NCBI GenBank assembly: GCA_033558025.1
Contig: JAUCEF010000018.1
Location: 2,108,001-2,172,000 of the forward strand
Length of the DNA: 64,000 nt
Direction: 5' to 3'
From: Phytophthora sp. 'mugwort'
Taxonomy: Eukaryota; Oomycota; Peronosporomycetes; Peronosporales; Peronosporaceae
In this document: positions 60,769 through 64,000 of the stretch, one piece after another
Numbering within the stretch: position 1 is the stretch's first letter
Layout of the letters: every line of letters starts with the position of its first letter
Position numbers and translations under genes: made by a program
The notes under the pieces: model-generated
Told to the model about the DNA's origin: nothing
What the model saw: only the letters and a program-made list of their open reading frames with translations
Database searches by the model: none

Positions 60769-62357
60769 CTCACCTACCCACTACTCCTTTGCGTCCGCGC
60801 TCTGCTGCGGAATTGGGCGTGGTAACCACTAATAGACCTCGCGACAACCTACAGCAGCGGCGAGGGGAGTGCAACGAGCTTCATGATCCTTGTGGAACTC
60901 GTGCAAACTGAGGCGACTTGGTTTGTGTGAAGTGGTCGAATGTCACAACCTGTTTATTATCAAAATGCTGGGCCTTTTCTTGTTTTTCTCCCAATCATTC
61001 TGATTGATTGAGCACCGACAACAAACATTTTTCTACAAAATAGAATCCTCCATTTCCCAGAATATACTCACTTTGATGATGGGATTCGATCGCGGTGTAT
61101 CCCCGTCGTGCTGGACCTTACAAGCGACCCGGAGCGTTGCTCCGGGAGAATACATAGACCGATAGCAAGTGGATATGTATTGGCGTTTAAGTGTGGAATA
61201 GAAAGTGACGCGGCTGGGTCCAGTAGACTTCAGCTGGGTGTTGGTGACCGCAGCACGCTGGTAACTATAGTAAAACAATTAGAATCCCATATTGGGGACG
61301 GGTCGAGAATTGGAGGAAGCCGCCTTGGAAACTCAGAAGACCAATAAAGCTTTTGAATTTGACGACGTCGCCTTGCTCGGGGCAGTTTATGGAACCAATC
61401 CAATCGTCCCAAATGCTGTCGTTGGCGAGGTCGCGGTTAACTTTCGCTCTTGGTCGTCGTAAAAAACGTTATAGTAGATCTATATATAAATGCGAAAGGG
61501 TACACAAATTTGTTACATTTGAATAGCAGGAGTTATACTGAGTGCGAGTAGGTCTCCAAAGGTTGTCATTGTCAGCATCGTACAGGTTGTAAACCTGCGA
61601 GACAGCCCCGTCGGGCTCTAAGGTAGTGTCCCAGGCTTACATGGGGGACTATTAAAGGGATGGGGCATTGAATCTTAACCTCTTCGTTGTCATAGAAGAT
61701 GAAGGGATAAGAAGTCGCACGACTTCAAGTTGACGTCCTTGGCTCCACGGAATTGAATGGTCGTGTTGCGATTGATGTGTTAAGGAACACAGCAGTCTCA
61801 TTCATGTTGTAAATGTTCGAGTACTGGATTTTGTACTCCTTAACCAACTACGACACATGTCCGATGTCTTCCTGTTAGGCTTATGCTCTTTGGCAACCAA
61901 CCCTCGAGTCTCCAGTCCTTGGACTACAAACATCTTCTCTTCAACCGTAAACTTAGGCTTTATCGTCACGACTCGAAATTAACAATGAAAGGTGAAAAGC
62001 GGCTTCCTGAGCTCGACTGGCGTCGCCACTGAGATTGATGCGCCAATGACAATTGATTTATGCGAGCTCCCATCTGAAAATTTTGATAATTCTGATAAAT
62101 ATTATCAGAGGTGGGGTACTATCGCATGTCAACTCAGACGCCATATTTGGGGGGTGGGTGGGTATTATTTGAGGGATGGGGCTCAATCTCAGGATTTTCA
62201 GTACAACGGAGGCTTCTCCAAGTGTCAGCTGTCACCAGTTCCAGATCACACACCTCGTGTTTTGGAAATTGGGATCCAGCAGTTCCCGTTTCTGTGTTAC
62301 GAACCCGATAAAATACGTTTTTGAACGTTTTAGAATACACTTCGATAAATGCCCGCT
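60769..62357. other. Insertion splitting the MULE
   Basis: About 1.6 kb between the two MULE halves. It contains a pogo-type transposase remnant (61650-61990) and otherwise unassigned sequence; open frames near 61030-61430 have no clear domain. Exact insertion borders and a target-site duplication were not found. Confidence 0.5.
61650..61990 (-). pseudogene. pogo/CENP-B-type (DDE_1) transposase remnant
   Basis: Leftward: KPKFTVEEKMFVVQGLETRG, then KIQYSNIYNMNETAVFLNTS, where the family's NMDET box reads NMNET (catalytic Asp to Asn). In a shifted frame follows TIQFRGAKDVNLKSCDFLS. The rest is lost. Two frame changes. Confidence 0.7.
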
Positions 62358-63109
62358 TCAGCACCCTAATTTCTTAATACAGTTGACATTTATATAATAA
62401 GTACCCGTTTCGATACCCGATTTTAGTAAGTTACAACCTTTTTGCCGCGTCCAAGCGTAGTCTTCCGACCTATGAAAATTCGCTCGAACATTGCCCACAG
62501 TTATTCCCGCCCCACTCTGGGATTGAATCATCTCTTGCGATGAAGCAGCGGGAGCGATGTCGGTTGCGGCGGCGGCTCGTTGTCGGTGTTCGGGATGAAC
62601 ACGAACATCCTCAGAGGGTTGGTGATTGTGGACACGGTTCCGTTGCGGGTGTGCACGATCATCCATGGTCTAAACGGGTCCTTGGTCAGATACCGCCCGC
62701 ACGATAATCTTCATTGGGCACCCCATGCGCATGGAGTCTCGCATTGGTCGCTGCCGATCTCCGTCAGTAAGGTGCTGCGTGAACTGTGTGTGTCCAGCAC
62801 GATCACCATCAAATTCGCACTTCCGACTGTCGTGGGTGTCGTAGTGGTGTAAAAGGCCCGCCGTTTTGTCGCGTTAAAGCCGTGAGCTTTCGTCCAGGGG
62901 TGCAACGCAGCAATGGCAGCTTCTTCGGACACGTAAGTCTCTTGAGGAGGAGGTAGTATCATGACCACCTCAGCTTGACCAGTTGAACCCGATAGCCATT
63001 CACGACTAGGTGCCGTCTCACGCATGGGCAAGAGATGTGTCGATAAAACCGAATCTGGCAAAGACTGATGTCCTGGGTCGCTCTCGGAGAATGGTAGAAA
63101 GCGAAACAA
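62358..63109 (-). pseudogene. MULE N-terminal FAR1-like zinc domain region
   Basis: Leftward from 63109: ETYVSEEAAIAALHPWTKAH and GFNATKRRAFYTTTTPTTVG resemble the FAR1-type domain of oomycete MULEs. After a stop and a shift come VHNHQPSEDVRVHPEHRQR (a His pair of the zinc site) and SSQEMIQSQSGAGITVGNVR. At NVRANF the MULE text breaks off, to resume at 60768 with FNRRKTAGNP. Confidence 0.7.
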
Positions 63110-64000
63110 ATTAAGTCCATGAAATCCTCTAGCTGCGACTCCGGAAGACTATCATGCGACTTCTCCATAGACTGTTGACAGGTGTCGAGTTGGATCGCGC
63201 TAGTCAGTGCGAGGAGACGAGCTCCTTAGCACCAGAGGGCGAAGCAGCATTGAGCACGGCGGAAAGATTCATGTTTCTTAGTTTTGGAGGCTTCCTTTTA
63301 GGTTAATACTGAGTTGCTGGACGGCCGGTGAAGTGAGGATGGTACTGCTTAGGCGAGGGTGCTTTTTGGAACTGAGAGAACTTGTTGAACCTGGCGAGGA
63401 TATGGCGTATCTATCCTGTAAATAATTGCTTTATTCTCGTCCTCTGCATGGTCTCTTCGATTCTTATCATGCAAATAGGTCTTAGTGCAATCATATATTT
63501 CGACAATACTTGTTTATCCTGTGCAACGGACACGCTCCATTTTTGTATTACTATTTCGTATGCTATCCTTGGATAGTATCAAGCTGATCAAGATCGTACA
63601 AAGTCTGAATAAACTGTCCTTTCCCATGAAATGCCCTTCCGCGGAAATGACCCTCCTTAGTCTTGCCCCAAATTCGGCAGTTTGCAGATCAATATCCACA
63701 ATCCCCATATTAAAATCAAACGCATAAACGAATCAATAGAATGCTTGAGCATTTATTTAATAAAAAAACAGATAGATTAATGAGCTTTCAAGTTCCTTTG
63801 TTGTCCGGAATTCAGTCACGGTTTTTTATTTACCTGGAAGGTTGAATTTTCAACGCTTCCAGATAAATAGAAAATCGTGTCCGTTACATTTCCGAATTGG
63901 CGCCCAAGACCAAACAACCACTTTCAGCCTGCGGATACTTGGTCGCCTGCACCTCCATCCCGACGTCGTTGGGAAGCTGAAAAAGGAGGCAGAATCTCGC
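63110..64000. other. Right-edge region, no supported gene
   Basis: Nothing gene-like was supported. The right part is AT-rich and holds an imperfect hairpin at 63817-63879. The last ~100 bp (GC-richer) may be the edge of another gene or repeat. Confidence 0.45.
63817..63879. repeat. Imperfect 63-bp hairpin
   Basis: CACG...ATTTACCTGGAAGGTTGAA faces TTCAACGCTTCCAGATAAAT...CGTG, with few mismatches along about 28-bp arms. AT-rich; no coding frame. Confidence 0.8.

Noticed and set aside
1..64000. CRISPR arrays, bacterial operons or Shine-Dalgarno sites
   Set aside because: No regularly spaced direct repeats; introns and protein families show a eukaryotic nuclear genome.
1..64000. RXLR or Crinkler effector genes
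   Set aside because: No open frame combined a signal peptide with RxLR/dEER or LFLAK motifs on inspection; not an exhaustive search.

Overview
The window looks like a piece of an oomycete genome, probably Phytophthora or a close relative. Evidence: eukaryotic genes with few, very short introns (51-89 bp); protein families typical of oomycetes (FYVE-containing signalling proteins, BT1 folate/biopterin transporter, DUF6604-ankyrin protein, DUF6818 protein); and a repeat fraction of chromodomain gypsy, copia, piggyBac, MULE, pogo, Tc1/mariner and PIF/Harbinger elements. No rRNA, tRNA, CRISPR array or secreted RXLR-type effector was recognised by eye.

Gene blocks alternate with transposon islands. 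Block A (1-16.9 kb) holds six genes: a pseudophosphatase-like protein cut by the left edge, a CaaX-box protein, an Arb2-FYVE-AGC kinase, a sphingosine/diacylglycerol kinase-like enzyme, a DHHC palmitoyltransferase and a BT1 transporter. Several act at membranes (lipid phosphorylation, PI3P binding, prenylation, palmitoylation), but nothing in the sequence shows they share one pathway. Island 1 (17.5-34.5 kb) holds a truncated copia element, a fragment of a DUF6604 gene, a PIF/Harbinger-like pair (DUF6818 gene facing a broken DDE transposase), a Tc1/mariner remnant, a gypsy chromovirus whose core is inverted relative to its gag end, a broken LRR-like gene and a 292-bp MITE. Block B (34.9-40.3 kb) holds a DnaJ-thioredoxin-like ER protein, an ankyrin-FYVE-TPR protein and an unrecognised protein. 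Island 2 (41-53.4 kb) holds piggyBac, a second copia, MULE, Tc1/mariner and a second Harbinger remnant. Block C (54.9-59.0 kb) is one large DUF6604-ankyrin gene with a frame-broken tail. Island 3 (60-63.1 kb) is a MULE split by an insertion that carries pogo sequence.

Almost every transposon reading frame is broken; the DUF6818 gene is the main exception. The most interesting structures are: (i) the DUF6818/DDE_Tnp4 convergent pair, which suggests DUF6818 is the Myb-like partner of an oomycete Harbinger transposase; (ii) the gypsy element with inverted pol; (iii) an interleaved double inverted duplication inside the second copia; (iv) a TIR-TA-TIR junction at the MITE; and (v) a displaced copy of the 5' end of the DUF6604 gene in island 1. 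All calls are from reading the sequence and the translations; no database search was run.
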